Of a DNA stretch of 64,000 bases, positions 9,312-19,296 are shown piece by piece. Numbering within the stretch: position 1 is the stretch's first letter; each line of letters begins with the position of its first letter. The stretch is taken from NCBI RefSeq assembly GCF_045348435.1, contig NZ_CP157484.1, positions 5,456,001-5,520,000 on the forward strand, read 5' to 3'. Under the pieces are notes generated by a model, which saw only the letters and a program-made list of their open reading frames with translations, did no database searches and was not told the origin of the DNA. This DNA is from Alsobacter sp045348435 (GTDB lineage: Bacteria; Pseudomonadota; Alphaproteobacteria; Rhizobiales; Beijerinckiaceae). The position numbers and the translations under genes were made by a program.

Positions 9312-11450
9312 CTATTCCAGCCGCACCATGACGCTGTCGGTGGCTCCCGCCGCGTCCATGACGGAGACGCGGGCGAACCCCGCGCCGTCCGGCTTCCAGG
9401 CGCCCTGCCGTCGGCTGTCGGGCTCCCCGACGGGCCGGCCGTTCACGAGCCAGATTAGCGGCGGCGTGCCGCCCATCGCCTTCAGGGTGAGGCTCGCATC
9501 GGCCCCCGCGCCCGTCGCGAGGCCGAGGTCGACGCGCGCCCCGTCGGGCGGGAACGCGATTTTGAGCGGCGCGCCCAGGGCGGCGAGGAGCGGCCGAGGG
9601 GCCTCCCTGCGCAGCCGGCGCAGGGGCGGCGGCAGGCCCAGATTGGTCGTGATCAGGGCGTCGCGCGGGGCCGGGATCGATTCGGGTTCGCCGCCCAGCC
9701 GCGAGAACGCGTCGAACAGGATCGGCGCCGCGACCTGCCGGCCGATGAGGCCGGGCACCGCCGCGCCGTCGGGGCGGCCGACCCACACCCCGATGGTGAG
9801 GCGGCGGTCGAACCCGACCGCCCAGGCGTCACGGTAGCCATAGGAGGTGCCCGTCTTGAAGGCGAGCCGTCCGGAGAGGGCGTTGGCCGGGGGCGGCGCC
9901 CCTCGCAGCACATCGTACACGTACCAGGACGAGACCGGCTCGGCGATGCGGCCGCCCGGGTCCGGGACCAAAGGCCGGTCCGCGTTCCACGCGAGCGGGG
10001 GCGCCTGCCCGCCTCGCGCCAGCCCGACATAGAGGCGCACCAGGTCGGTGAGCCTGATCCCGAGGCCGCCCAGGCCCACGGCGAGACCGGGCGCCGCTTC
10101 CTTCGGCACGACCAGGTCCGCCCCGGCCCCGCGCAGGCGCGCCAGGAACCGGGCCGGCCCGACATCGGACAGGAGCTCCACGGCCGGGACGTTGAGGGAC
10201 AGCTGCAACGCCCGGCGCGCCGTCACCGAGCCCTGGTAGGACAGGTCGAAATTCTCCGGCGCGTACAGCCCGAAGCGCGACGGCCGGTCATCCAGGATGG
10301 TCTCCGGGTGGGCGAGGCCGGCCTCGAAGGCCATCGCGTAGATGAAGGGCTTCAGGGCCGAGCCCGGCGACCGCACGGCGTTGGCCATGTCGATTGAACC
10401 GGCCCGCTCGGCGGAGCCGTAGTCGGCGGCCCCCACATGCGCCCGCACCTCGCCGGTGGCGTTGTCGACCGCCAGGATCGCCACCGACAGGCGCGGACCG
10501 AGCGCCTCGGCCCGCTCCCTGGCGAGGGATTCCAGCGCCGCCTGCGCCCGAGCGTCGAGCGTGAGGCGGTGGATTCTCTTGGTCGGATCCAGCCGCACGG
10601 CCGCGTCCGCGGCGTGGGCGGCCAGCAGCGGAACGGCTCGCCGGCCTGTCGGGGACGGCTCCCGCCGGGCCAGGTCGGCTTCCGCGCGCCCAAGCGCCCC
10701 ATGCGCCACGGCGCGGTCCAGGACGCGGTCGCGAGCCGCCCGGGCGGCCTCGGGCGAGCGGTCCGGCCGCCGCGTCTCGGGCGACTGCGGCAGCGCGACG
10801 AGCAGCGCCGCCTCGGCGGTGGTGAGCCGCTTCGGCTCCTTGCCGAAATAACCGAGCGAGGCGGCGCGCAACCCCTCCAGATTGCCCCCATACGGGGCGA
10901 GCGAGAGGTAGAGGTCGAGGATCTGGTCTTTGCTGAAGCGGGCCTCGAACTGCACGGCCCGCACCGCCTGGCGCAGCTTGGCCGCAAGCGTCCGCTCCTC
11001 CCGCGGCTCCAGCAGGCGCGCCACCTGCATGGTCAGCGTCGAGCCGCCCGAGACGACGCGGCCGCGCCGGACCGCCTGCCACGCGGCCCTCGCGAAGGCG
11101 CGCCCGTCGAGGCCGCCATGGCTGCGGTAGCGCCGGTCCTCATAGGCGGTCAGGAGCGCGATGAAGCGGGGATCGACCTCCGCCACCCGAGTCGGCAGCC
11201 GCCAGCGGCCGTCCGGGGTCGTGAAGGCGCGCAGAAGCCGCCCGTCCCGGTCCGTCACCGTCACGGAGCCATCCCCGACATGGGACAGGTCCAGCGGCCC
11301 GAGGCGGTCCACATAGGCCCACAGCGCCAGCGCGGCGAGCCCCGCCGCCGCCAGCGTCGCCAGCCCGCCCCGGACGAGGAGCCGTCCCGGCCTCGGCCAG
11401 CCTCTCTTCACGGCGTCGGAAGGCGGCTCGTCGCGTTCAGGCGCGCTCAC
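9312..11450 (-). CDS. pbpC: Penicillin-binding protein 1C (bifunctional glycosyltransferase/transpeptidase)
   Basis: 712 residues. A short cytoplasmic N-terminus is followed by one membrane segment (LATLAAAGLAALALWAYV, about 32-49). The GT51 glycosyltransferase domain contains EDRRYRSHGG (catalytic Glu near 105) and GGSTLTMQVARLL. The transpeptidase domain has SALK (Ser near 363), SLN and KTGTSYG (near 531). A PBP1C C-terminal beta domain closes the protein (APLKIAFPPDGARVD, PLIWLVNGRPVG). It polymerises and cross-links peptidoglycan in the periplasm, although PBP1C proteins are often poor transpeptidases. It starts 10 bases after the alpha-2-macroglobulin stop; the pair is a known conserved operon (yfhM-pbpC) thought to link trapping of foreign proteases with wall repair. 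Confidence 0.96.
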   Translation of the reverse strand: MSAPERDEPPSDAVKRGWPRPGRLLVRGGLATLAAAGLAALALWAYVDRLGPLDLSHVGDGSVTVTDRDGRLLRAFTTPDGRWRLPTRVAEVDPRFIALLTAYEDRRYRSHGGLDGRAFARAAWQAVRRGRVVSGGSTLTMQVARLLEPREERTLAAKLRQAVRAVQFEARFSKDQILDLYLSLAPYGGNLEGLRAASLGYFGKEPKRLTTAEAALLVALPQSPETRRPDRSPEAARAARDRVLDRAVAHGALGRAEADLARREPSPTGRRAVPLLAAHAADAAVRLDPTKRIHRLTLDARAQAALESLARERAEALGPRLSVAILAVDNATGEVRAHVGAADYGSAERAGSIDMANAVRSPGSALKPFIYAMAFEAGLAHPETILDDRPSRFGLYAPENFDLSYQGSVTARRALQLSLNVPAVELLSDVGPARFLARLRGAGADLVVPKEAAPGLAVGLGGLGIRLTDLVRLYVGLARGGQAPPLAWNADRPLVPDPGGRIAEPVSSWYVYDVLRGAPPPANALSGRLAFKTGTSYGYRDAWAVGFDRRLTIGVWVGRPDGAAVPGLIGRQVAAPILFDAFSRLGGEPESIPAPRDALITTNLGLPPPLRRLRREAPRPLLAALGAPLKIAFPPDGARVDLGLATGAGADASLTLKAMGGTPPLIWLVNGRPVGEPDSRRQGAWKPDGAGFARVSVMDAAGATDSVMVRLE

Positions 11451-11460
11451 AGGCGGGTCC

Positions 11461-14400
11461 TCACCGGGCCGCCATCACCTCGAGGGAGCCATACGCCGTC
11501 CGGCCGAACCGGTCCGGGCGGTACATGTCCTCGACGGTGGCGGGCGGATGCACGAAGCGCCCGGGCGAGACGGCCCGGACCATATAGGCGAGGCTGAACA
11601 CCGCGAGCTGGTCCGGCGACCGGTCGATCGCCGCCGCGAAGCGGTCGTCCCTGTATTCGGAGGCCGCGGGCTCGACGTCCCGCTTCAGCCAGGAGAGGCC
11701 CTGCAGGGCGTCGCCGTCGACGAGCTTGGGATTGTCGATCTCCAGGCCGGCCGGCAGCATGTCGACCAGCAGGAGGCGGGCGTATTTCGCCTCCGGCTCG
11801 GTCACCTTCAGCACCACCACGAGCCTGTCGTTCTGCCGCAGCGTGGCGGGCTCCACCTTGGTCCCGTCGAGCTTGTAATAGCTGCGCTCCACCGTGTAGC
11901 CCTGGCTGGCGGCCGGCTCCGGCGTGGAGGGCACGCCCGACAGCGTGATCACGGCCTGGGACGGAACCTGTCCCGCATTGGCCACCGTCACGGGACGTCC
12001 CTCGAGCGCCTCGCCCTTCCAGCTGCGGAACAGGGCGCCCGCGCGCGGGGCGCCGTCGACGGTCAGGCGCAGCGTCTCGGCGTCCTTGGCGAGGCCCTCG
12101 GCCGCCAGCACCATCCAGGCGTTCTCCTGCGTGCTCGTGTAGGTCGTGGCGCTGCGCGCCTCGTCCACCACGGCGCTGGCGCGCTGCAGCATGTCGCGCC
12201 CCTGGCCCGCCTCGGCGGCGAGGGCCAGGATCCCGGCCCCGTCGCGCAGCCGCGTGCCGTAGTCCGGCCGCGACAGCCGGTCGTCCTTGAGGCCCCGGAT
12301 GGCGTCCACGGCCGACGTGAAGGCCGACTGGGCGCGTCCCCGGTCGCCGAGCAAGGCCAGCGCGGCCGCCACCTGGGCGCGCGCCAGCGGCGACCCGAAG
12401 GCGTTGAGCTTCGTGTCGGCGAGGTAGCGAAGGTCGCCCATCACGGGCCGGCCGTTGCGGGCCAGCACATAGATCGCATAGGCGAGCTCTTGGCCCTTGC
12501 CCTGCTCCACCTCGGAGGCGTTGGCGACCGTGTTGCGCAGCCGGTCCAGCGCGATGTCGAGGGCCTTCTGCGGCACCGCGAAGCCGCGCTCGCGGGCCCG
12601 GGTGAGGAAGTCCGTCACATAAGCGTCGAGCCAGGCGTCCTCGGACCCGCCGACCGACCACAGGCCGAACGCCCCGTTGGCGTCCTGGCGCGACAGCACG
12701 CGGTCGATGGCGTCGCGGATGCGGTCGTCGGTCTTGTCGTCGAGCGCCAGGGCCTCGGCCCGGGCGAGCTTGTTGACATAGAGCAGCGGCATCGCCCGGC
12801 TGACGACCTGCTCGGAGCAGCCATAGGGATAGCGGTCGAGGGCCTGCAGCAGCGCCGGGACGTCGATCGCCCCCGCCGGCGAGACCGCCAGCGAGACCGA
12901 GGCGGTGCCCGGCACGAAGTCGGCCACGAGGTCGTTCGACACCGTGAGGCTCGTTCCGGCCGGCAGCGGCCGGACGATTCGCCTGTAGACCGTGCTCGCG
13001 CCGGGCTGAACCCGGATGGCGAAGCTCTGCGTGGCGTCGAGCCCCGGACCGGTGAGCCGCAGGTCGACGCCCGCCGGGCCGACGCCCGTGGCCGTGACCG
13101 GGATGACGACGCTGGTCCGGCCATTCGCCTCCAGCTTCACCACGGAGCGCGTCGCGGACGCCGGAATGGCCAGCGGACCCCGGATATCGAGGTCGATGAC
13201 GTAGTCTCCCGCCGGCCCTTCGACATTGTCGACCTGCATGAAGAAGCGCGACTGGTCGCCGAGATTGAGGAAGCGCGGCAGCGTGCCCGCGACCACCACG
13301 GGATCGCGCACGATCACGTCGGCCGTGGCGCTCCCGACCCGCCCCTTGGCCCAGGCCGCCGCCATCACCCGGACGGTCCCGTTGAAGCCCGGAATGTCGA
13401 ACGACACCTTGGCCTCGCCGTCCGGCCCGACCTTGACCACGCCCGAGTAGCGCGACACCGGCTCCTGCGTGGGCGGGCTGGCGTCCCCCGACAGGGCCGC
13501 GCTGTCGCCGCCCGACCGGATGGCGCCCCGGACGCCCTGCATTCCGTCGATCAGGAATCCGTAGAGGTCCCGGATCTCGGTCCCCATCTGGCGCTGGCCG
13601 AAGAAGAAGTCGAACGGCCGCGGCGCCTCGTAGCGCGTCAGGTTGAGGATGCCGACGTCGACGGCCGCGACCGTCACATAGGCCTCTTCCCCGGCCTGTA
13701 GCCCGGCCAGCCTGATCGGCAGCTCCAGTCTCTGGCGGGGCCGCATCTTCTCGGGCGCGCCAAGCGACACCCCGATGGTGCGCGCGTCCCGGTCCACGGC
13801 GAACCAGGCGACGCCAAGCGCGCGCCCGGGCAGGCGCTTGGCCGCGACGTCCAGCGGCCGGTGCGCGAGGGCCACCACATAGGCTCCGGCGCCCCAGTCC
13901 GACTTCACGGGGACGTCCACGGCGTTCTCGCCGGCCTTCACGTCGACGACGGTCAGCTCGCGCACGCTGTCGCTGACGACCGCCACCGTGGCCTTGCCGG
14001 CGAAGCGCGGCGCCAGCTTGAGCCGCATGGTCTCGCCCGCCCGGTAAGCCGGCTTGTCCAGCGAGACCTCCAGCATGTCGGGCGTGTCCGCAGTGGCGTC
14101 CCCCGACCACCCGACCGTGAAGGTCACGCTGGTGTCGCCGCCTTCGCCCCCGCCGCGCAGGTCGAGCCGGTAGCTGCCCCACTGCACCGGGATGCTGAGC
14201 CGCGCCGGCTGGTCGGCCGCCACGTCGATGGCTCCGTCCGCGATGCGGCGGGCGGACTTGACCGCCTCGTAGTTCCAGCGGCCCTCCTGGTTGAACCACT
14301 GGTAGCGGCGCTCGACCTTTTGCAGGGTCCATTGCAGGCCCTTGCGGGCCAGCTTCTGGCCGTCCGGGCCGGCCATGACGATGTCGAAGGTCGCCGCCGC

Positions 14401-16701
14401 GCCCTCGGCGAGGTCGCCGAACAGCTTTTTGACCGCCGGGACCGGCCCCTTCGGGCGGATCGGCAGCGTCACGGACCGCTCCACCGCGCGCCCGCCGGTC
14501 TCGCCGACCCGCAGGGTGATCCGCGCCTGCACGGGCCGCGGCGCGGCGACGTCGGGAAGCGCCACCGTCACGGCGGCGCGCCCTCGCGCGTCGGTGACGG
14601 CCTTGTCCTCGATCTCGCCCGAGACGTTCTCGAAGGGCTCGTCCTGCAGGCCCACCACATAGCCGTCGAGGCCCGGCAGCGCCGGCCCCTCCAGCGGCTG
14701 GATGCTGTACTCGCCGGTGACGTCCAGCTCGGCTCCGGGCGCGCCGTAGAGATAGCGGGCCGCCACGTCGATCTGCGCCGGCTCGCCCGAGCGCAGGCTG
14801 GGCTGGCGCGGCTTCAGGTCGAGCTCGATCCGCTCGGGGACGTAGTCCTCCACCAGGAACGTGACCTCCCCCAGCGCTGGCGCCTTGGGATCCGCAAAGG
14901 CCTGGACCCGCCAGGATCCCCGCGCCGCGCCGGGGAGCAGCGGCAGCGAGAAGGCGCGCCCGCCCAGCCCCTGGTCCTCGACCACGGCGCGCTTGTATTC
15001 GACGCCGTCCGGCCGCTTGGCCACCAGCGTGAGCGGCAGCCCCGGCATGGCGACACCCTTGAGGTCGCGCAGCAGGGCGGTGACGTTGACGGTCTCGCCC
15101 GAGCGGTAGACGCCGCGTTCCGTGTACAGCATGGCGTCGAGCGCCTTGGGGGCCACGCGACCCTTGACGCCGCGGTCGGTGAGGTCGAAGGCCGCCTGGC
15201 CGAGATCGAGGAACCCGTAGTCGCCCTTGGAGTCGGTGGCCACCACCAGGCTCGGCGCCAGGCCGCCCTGGCCGCGCGCCAGGCCGGGGTCGAAGGCGGC
15301 ATGGCCGGACGCGTCGGTGGGCCGGGTCGCCAGGATCTCGTTGTTGCGCGCCACGAGGCGCAGCTCCACCCCGCCGAGCGGTTCGGCGCTGGCCAGCGAA
15401 CGCACCAGCACGTGCACCCCATCCTCGCCCGAGAAGGCGGTCAGGCCGAGGTCCGACACCACGAACCACTGCGTGGCGCGCAGCGCGTAGTCGTCCTGGT
15501 CGTTGGAGTCGGAACGCTCTCCGACGGGCCGGGCCGTCATCACATAGACGCCGGGCTCGAGCTTGCCGACCGCCTCCGTGACCGGGAAGGCCGTGACCAC
15601 GTCGCGGTTCAGCTCCATGGCGGTGTCGAGCGTGCCGCTCCAGATCTTGACGCCCTCTTCGTCGGCGATCTGTTTGGCCCGCGTCCCGCCGATCTGCGAC
15701 AGGAAGTCCTCGGAGCGGACGGTCGGCAGCAGGCTGCGGTCCCCGATGCGGGAGATGGCGACCGCCACCTTGGACGTGTTCACCGAGACGACCGGCACGC
15801 CTTCCTGTCCGACGCGCGGCAGGACGTAGTTCTTGCCGGTGAAGCGCACCTGCGGCGACCGGTCCCGCACGTAGATCTCATAGTCGGCCGACTTCAGCAG
15901 CGTCTCCTCGACCGAGGAGGGGAGGCCCTGGCGCAGCACCACGGCGTAGCGTTCGCCATGCTTCAGCCCGTCCACGCAAAGCTGCCGGCCGTCCGCCGTC
16001 ACGGCCGCGTTGGCGCTGCCCGACACCGCCACGAAGGGCGTGAAGTCGACCTTCCCGCGCGCCAGCCCTTCGGAGAACTGAAAGCACACGCGCGGCGCCG
16101 ACGAGTCGCTGTCCACCTTGTAGTCCAGGATGCGGAAGCCGTATTTCTCGCGCATGGCCTCGTAGGCGGGCCGGACCTTCGCGTTGTCGGCGATCTGCAG
16201 GCTGGCCCGGTAGGCGTCGAGCGCGGCACGCCAGCTCTCGCGCGCCCCATAGGCTTCGCCCAGCGCCGCCAAAGCCGCGGCCTCGTCGGGCCGGGCGGCG
16301 GCGCGCTGATAAGCCATGTAGGCCGACGCGGTCGCCCGCTCGGTCAGGCGCCACTTCTCGCTGGCGTCCTTAGGGTCGGTCGCGAGCGTCGCCCGGGCGT
16401 AGGCCAGCCACGACGCCGCGTCCCGCGGATCGAGCGCGAGCGCCTGCGTGAGCAGCCCGAGCGCGCGGCGGGCGTCGCCCCGGCCCAGCAGGGCCGCGGC
16501 CTCGCGCCGGAGCTGGTCAGGTTGCTTGCCTTGCGCGGCGGCGGCGCCGTCCTTGCGGATCTGCTCCTCCAGCCGGACCGCCTCGCTCGCCAGGTCGTCC
16601 CGGACGAAGCTCTTGGCGCTCTGGGCCCAGGCCGCCCCGGCGGTCGAGAGCGCCAGGGCGAAGGCCAGCGCACGGGCCAGGTGAAGCATGACGACGCGCA
16701 T
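11461..16701 (-). CDS. Bacterial alpha-2-macroglobulin family protein
   Basis: 1746 residues, the usual bacterial size. A cleavable signal peptide (cut probably after AAWA, residue 26) lacks a lipobox Cys, so it is predicted periplasmic rather than lipid-anchored. A TPR-like N-terminal part (about 40-190) precedes the macroglobulin-like domains; the thioester motif GCSEQ is present near residue 1294, followed by the alpha/alpha toroid thioester domain. Known members trap proteases by thioester-linked capture after bait-region cleavage. It is first gene of an operon with pbpC. The second ATG (MLHLARALAF) is an alternative start; both leave an intact signal peptide. Retention of CxEQ points to an active trap, unlike the many bacterial paralogues that lost it. 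Confidence 0.96.
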   Translation of the reverse strand: MRVVMLHLARALAFALALSTAGAAWAQSAKSFVRDDLASEAVRLEEQIRKDGAAAAQGKQPDQLRREAAALLGRGDARRALGLLTQALALDPRDAASWLAYARATLATDPKDASEKWRLTERATASAYMAYQRAAARPDEAAALAALGEAYGARESWRAALDAYRASLQIADNAKVRPAYEAMREKYGFRILDYKVDSDSSAPRVCFQFSEGLARGKVDFTPFVAVSGSANAAVTADGRQLCVDGLKHGERYAVVLRQGLPSSVEETLLKSADYEIYVRDRSPQVRFTGKNYVLPRVGQEGVPVVSVNTSKVAVAISRIGDRSLLPTVRSEDFLSQIGGTRAKQIADEEGVKIWSGTLDTAMELNRDVVTAFPVTEAVGKLEPGVYVMTARPVGERSDSNDQDDYALRATQWFVVSDLGLTAFSGEDGVHVLVRSLASAEPLGGVELRLVARNNEILATRPTDASGHAAFDPGLARGQGGLAPSLVVATDSKGDYGFLDLGQAAFDLTDRGVKGRVAPKALDAMLYTERGVYRSGETVNVTALLRDLKGVAMPGLPLTLVAKRPDGVEYKRAVVEDQGLGGRAFSLPLLPGAARGSWRVQAFADPKAPALGEVTFLVEDYVPERIELDLKPRQPSLRSGEPAQIDVAARYLYGAPGAELDVTGEYSIQPLEGPALPGLDGYVVGLQDEPFENVSGEIEDKAVTDARGRAAVTVALPDVAAPRPVQARITLRVGETGGRAVERSVTLPIRPKGPVPAVKKLFGDLAEGAAATFDIVMAGPDGQKLARKGLQWTLQKVERRYQWFNQEGRWNYEAVKSARRIADGAIDVAADQPARLSIPVQWGSYRLDLRGGGEGGDTSVTFTVGWSGDATADTPDMLEVSLDKPAYRAGETMRLKLAPRFAGKATVAVVSDSVRELTVVDVKAGENAVDVPVKSDWGAGAYVVALAHRPLDVAAKRLPGRALGVAWFAVDRDARTIGVSLGAPEKMRPRQRLELPIRLAGLQAGEEAYVTVAAVDVGILNLTRYEAPRPFDFFFGQRQMGTEIRDLYGFLIDGMQGVRGAIRSGGDSAALSGDASPPTQEPVSRYSGVVKVGPDGEAKVSFDIPGFNGTVRVMAAAWAKGRVGSATADVIVRDPVVVAGTLPRFLNLGDQSRFFMQVDNVEGPAGDYVIDLDIRGPLAIPASATRSVVKLEANGRTSVVIPVTATGVGPAGVDLRLTGPGLDATQSFAIRVQPGASTVYRRIVRPLPAGTSLTVSNDLVADFVPGTASVSLAVSPAGAIDVPALLQALDRYPYGCSEQVVSRAMPLLYVNKLARAEALALDDKTDDRIRDAIDRVLSRQDANGAFGLWSVGGSEDAWLDAYVTDFLTRARERGFAVPQKALDIALDRLRNTVANASEVEQGKGQELAYAIYVLARNGRPVMGDLRYLADTKLNAFGSPLARAQVAAALALLGDRGRAQSAFTSAVDAIRGLKDDRLSRPDYGTRLRDGAGILALAAEAGQGRDMLQRASAVVDEARSATTYTSTQENAWMVLAAEGLAKDAETLRLTVDGAPRAGALFRSWKGEALEGRPVTVANAGQVPSQAVITLSGVPSTPEPAASQGYTVERSYYKLDGTKVEPATLRQNDRLVVVLKVTEPEAKYARLLLVDMLPAGLEIDNPKLVDGDALQGLSWLKRDVEPAASEYRDDRFAAAIDRSPDQLAVFSLAYMVRAVSPGRFVHPPATVEDMYRPDRFGRTAYGSLEVMAAR

Positions 16702-16820
16702 GGGGGTCTCTCCGGACGGCGGCGCTATAGCCTAGCATCTCGCCATGGGCGTGTAAGATGTGGAACAACATACAATCGCGAATTGTAGCGGCGCGAGCCG
16801 CCGCGCCGGAGCCTCGTCGC

Positions 16821-18275
16821 ATGCCGCATTCTCCCTGCTTCCTCGCCAGTTCGGCGGCGGTCCTCGCTCTGGCTGCGGTTCTGGCGCCCTGGACGCCGGC
16901 GCCGGCCCAGACCCCGCCGCCCGCCCCTGCGCCGTCCGCCAGGCCGGATCCCGCCTACGAGGCGGCTAAGGCCGCCTTCGACCCGCTCCCGGAGGCGGAT
17001 CGCAAGGCCATCCAGGAGGCCCTGATCTGGACGGGCGATTTCTCCGGCGCGGGCGCGGGCGGGTTCGGGCCGATGACCTACCGGGCCATCGTCGCCTTCC
17101 AGAAGCGCCAGAAGGCTGCGCCGGACGGCGTCCTGCAGCCCCGGGACCGGGCTGAATTGCTGGCCGCCGCGGACAGGGCGCGGCAAGCGGCCCGCTTCGT
17201 CCGGCTCGTCGACCCGCGCAGCGGGGTCCGCATCGGCGTGCCGCAGCGCTGGCTCGAGAGGTCGCAACCGGTCCAGGGCGGAACGCGCTATCTGTCGGCC
17301 GACGGCGCGATGCTGCTCGAAACCATCAGCCTGCCCGGCGGCGAGGCGGATCTCCCCGCGCTTTTCGATCGCTACAAGGCGGACGGGCCGGGGCGCAGGA
17401 CGACCTACAAGGCGCTGCGGCCGGACTGGTTCGTCACCGCGGCGGATCTCGACGGCCGCAAGACCTACACAAGGGTATCCAGCGGCTCCGGCGGGCTGCG
17501 CGGCTTCACCTTCACCTACCCGGCCGCGGGCGGCCCCGAATTCGACCGCCTCGTCATCGCGGTGGCCAACAGCTTCGAGCCGTTCCCCCCGGCCTCCGCC
17601 AAGCCGCCCGCCCCGGCGACGGCCGGCGTTCCGTCCGCGTCCGCCTCGCCGCAGGCCGTCTCCCCCTCGGCTCCGCCGATTGTGGCCGCGCCCACGCTGG
17701 CCGGATCCGCCGTGGCGGCGGCGAATGGCCGCTTCGTCACCGCGGCGCGCCTGGAAGGCTGCCAGGCGCTGAGCGTCGCCCGCAAGCCCGCCCGCGTCGT
17801 CAGGGAGGACAAGGCCGCCGGCCTCGCGCTGCTCGAGGTTGCGGGACTGCGGCCCGCCTCTGTGGGACTCGCGGCCGAGTCGCCGGATGACGCCGCCTCC
17901 CTGGTCGCGCTCGGCTATTCGGGCTCGCCCGACCCGCAGCTCTTCGTCATGCCGGCGCAGGCGCGGGTGGTCGACGCCTCCACGCTCAGGGTCTTCGCCG
18001 GGCTGCAGAAGGGCGCCGGGGGAAGCCCGGCGTTCGACCGCCAGGGCAAGGTGGTCGGCCTCGTGGCCGGAAGCGCGCCCGAGCCGCGCCTCGTCGCCGG
18101 AGTGGCGCCCCAGACGAGCTGGCCGATGGTGAGCGCCGCCGCAGTGGCGCGCTTTGTGGGGGAGGCGGTCCCCGCCGCGCCGGCGGGGGCGCCGGCCGAG
18201 CCGCTCACGGCCGGGCAGATCGCCGCCCTCGCGAAAGCGTCGGTGCTGCCGGTCGAGTGCCAGAAGGCGCCGTGA
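16821..18275 (+). CDS. Secreted trypsin-fold pseudoprotease with peptidoglycan-binding-like domain
   Basis: 484 residues from the ATG at MPHSPCFLAS, which begins a good signal peptide (cut near PAPAQ). Residues ~35-105 resemble a PG_binding_1 domain (AIQEALIWTGDFSG...FGPMTYRAIVAFQ). A Pro/Ala-rich linker (about 255-295) leads to a C-terminal trypsin-like fold. There the catalytic positions appear lost: VTAARLEGC where active relatives have VTNAHVVEGC (His to Arg), DKAAGLALLEV where they have DPANDLALLRV (Asp to Gly), and GAGGSPAFD where they have GNSGGPVFD (Ser to Gly). It is therefore probably a binding or scaffold protein in the periplasm. It is divergent from the macroglobulin gene (119 bases apart) and converges on purU. 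Its role is unknown. Confidence 0.8.
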   Translation: MPHSPCFLASSAAVLALAAVLAPWTPAPAQTPPPAPAPSARPDPAYEAAKAAFDPLPEADRKAIQEALIWTGDFSGAGAGGFGPMTYRAIVAFQKRQKAAPDGVLQPRDRAELLAAADRARQAARFVRLVDPRSGVRIGVPQRWLERSQPVQGGTRYLSADGAMLLETISLPGGEADLPALFDRYKADGPGRRTTYKALRPDWFVTAADLDGRKTYTRVSSGSGGLRGFTFTYPAAGGPEFDRLVIAVANSFEPFPPASAKPPAPATAGVPSASASPQAVSPSAPPIVAAPTLAGSAVAAANGRFVTAARLEGCQALSVARKPARVVREDKAAGLALLEVAGLRPASVGLAAESPDDAASLVALGYSGSPDPQLFVMPAQARVVDASTLRVFAGLQKGAGGSPAFDRQGKVVGLVAGSAPEPRLVAGVAPQTSWPMVSAAAVARFVGEAVPAAPAGAPAEPLTAGQIAALAKASVLPVECQKAP

Positions 18276-18281
18276 GGCCGC

Positions 18282-19178
18282 TCAGCCGGTGAACACGACC
18301 GTCTTGCGGCCGTTGAGGATCACGCGGTCGTCCAGGTGGTCGGCCAGCGCCCGCGCCAGCACGCGGCGCTCGATGTCGCGGCCCTTGCGGACCAGGTCCT
18401 CCGGCGTGTCGCGGTGGGTGATGCGCTCCACGTCCTGCTCGATGATCGGACCTTCGTCGAGGTCCGACGTCACGTAGTGGGCCGTCGCGCCGATCAGCTT
18501 CACGCCGCGCTCATGCGCCTGATGGTAGGGCTTCGCGCCCTTGAAGCCCGGCAGGAAGGAGTGGTGGATGTTGATGCAGCGGCCGGTCAGCTTGGCGGCG
18601 AGCCCGTCCGACAGGACCTGCATGTAGCGCGCGAGCACGACGACCTCAGTCCCGGTGCTCTTCACCAGCTCCCAGAGCTGCGCCTCCTGCTCCATCTTGG
18701 TCTGCCGCGTGACGGGCAGGCAGTGGAACGGCGCGTCGCCGAAATCGATGCGCCCATAGGTCTCGCGCGGATGGTTGGAGACGATCGCGGCGATGTCCAT
18801 GTTCAACTCGCCATTGCGCCAGCGGTAGAGCAGGTCGACGAGGCAGTGGTCGAACTTGGAGACGAGCAGCATGACCTTGCGGGGCTCGTTGCGGGCCCGG
18901 ACGGTCCAGTCCATCCCGAAGCGCTCGCCCACCGGCTGGAACGCCGCCCGCAGGTCCGCCGCCTGGGGACGGGCCGCGACGGCGTTGAACACGACGCGCA
19001 TGAAGAAGCGGCCGGTCTCGACGTCGTCGAACTGCTGCGCGTCCAGGATGTTGCAGCCGGCCTCGAACAGCAGCGTCGAGACGGCGGCCACGATGCCGGG
19101 ACGGTTGGGACACGAGAGCTTCAGCACGAAGGCGTCGGGCGCCTCGGCGGTTGCGGGGACGGGGGACTCGGAGGTCAT
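18282..19178 (-). CDS. purU: Formyltetrahydrofolate deformylase
   Basis: 298 residues. An N-terminal ACT domain (FVLKLSCPNRPGIVAAVS) is followed by a formyltransferase-fold catalytic domain with NIHHSFLPGFKGAKPYHQA (catalytic Asn/His) and HYVTSDLDEGPIIEQ (catalytic Asp). It hydrolyses 10-formyl-THF to formate and THF, balancing the one-carbon pool and feeding PurT or formate metabolism. The start at MTSESPVPA is preferred; a GTG 11 codons upstream is in frame but has no better ribosome site. Its stop is seven bases from that of the convergent pseudoprotease gene. Identity is clear from length and the complete catalytic set. Confidence 0.95.
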   Translation of the reverse strand: MTSESPVPATAEAPDAFVLKLSCPNRPGIVAAVSTLLFEAGCNILDAQQFDDVETGRFFMRVVFNAVAARPQAADLRAAFQPVGERFGMDWTVRARNEPRKVMLLVSKFDHCLVDLLYRWRNGELNMDIAAIVSNHPRETYGRIDFGDAPFHCLPVTRQTKMEQEAQLWELVKSTGTEVVVLARYMQVLSDGLAAKLTGRCINIHHSFLPGFKGAKPYHQAHERGVKLIGATAHYVTSDLDEGPIIEQDVERITHRDTPEDLVRKGRDIERRVLARALADHLDDRVILNGRKTVVFTG

Positions 19179-19296
19179 GGCGTTCAGGGTTCCGGCCGCG
19201 TGGTCGGGCACGACCTACCGCGAGGCGCGCCATCCTGCAACGCACCATAACGGCCGTGGCGGGCCGGACTGGCCCCAAACGGACGAATGCCTTGCT

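Noticed and set aside
13861..16788. 975-codon plus-strand frame opposite the macroglobulin gene
   Set aside because: Antisense shadow; the minus strand encodes a full macroglobulin with signal peptide and thioester motif.
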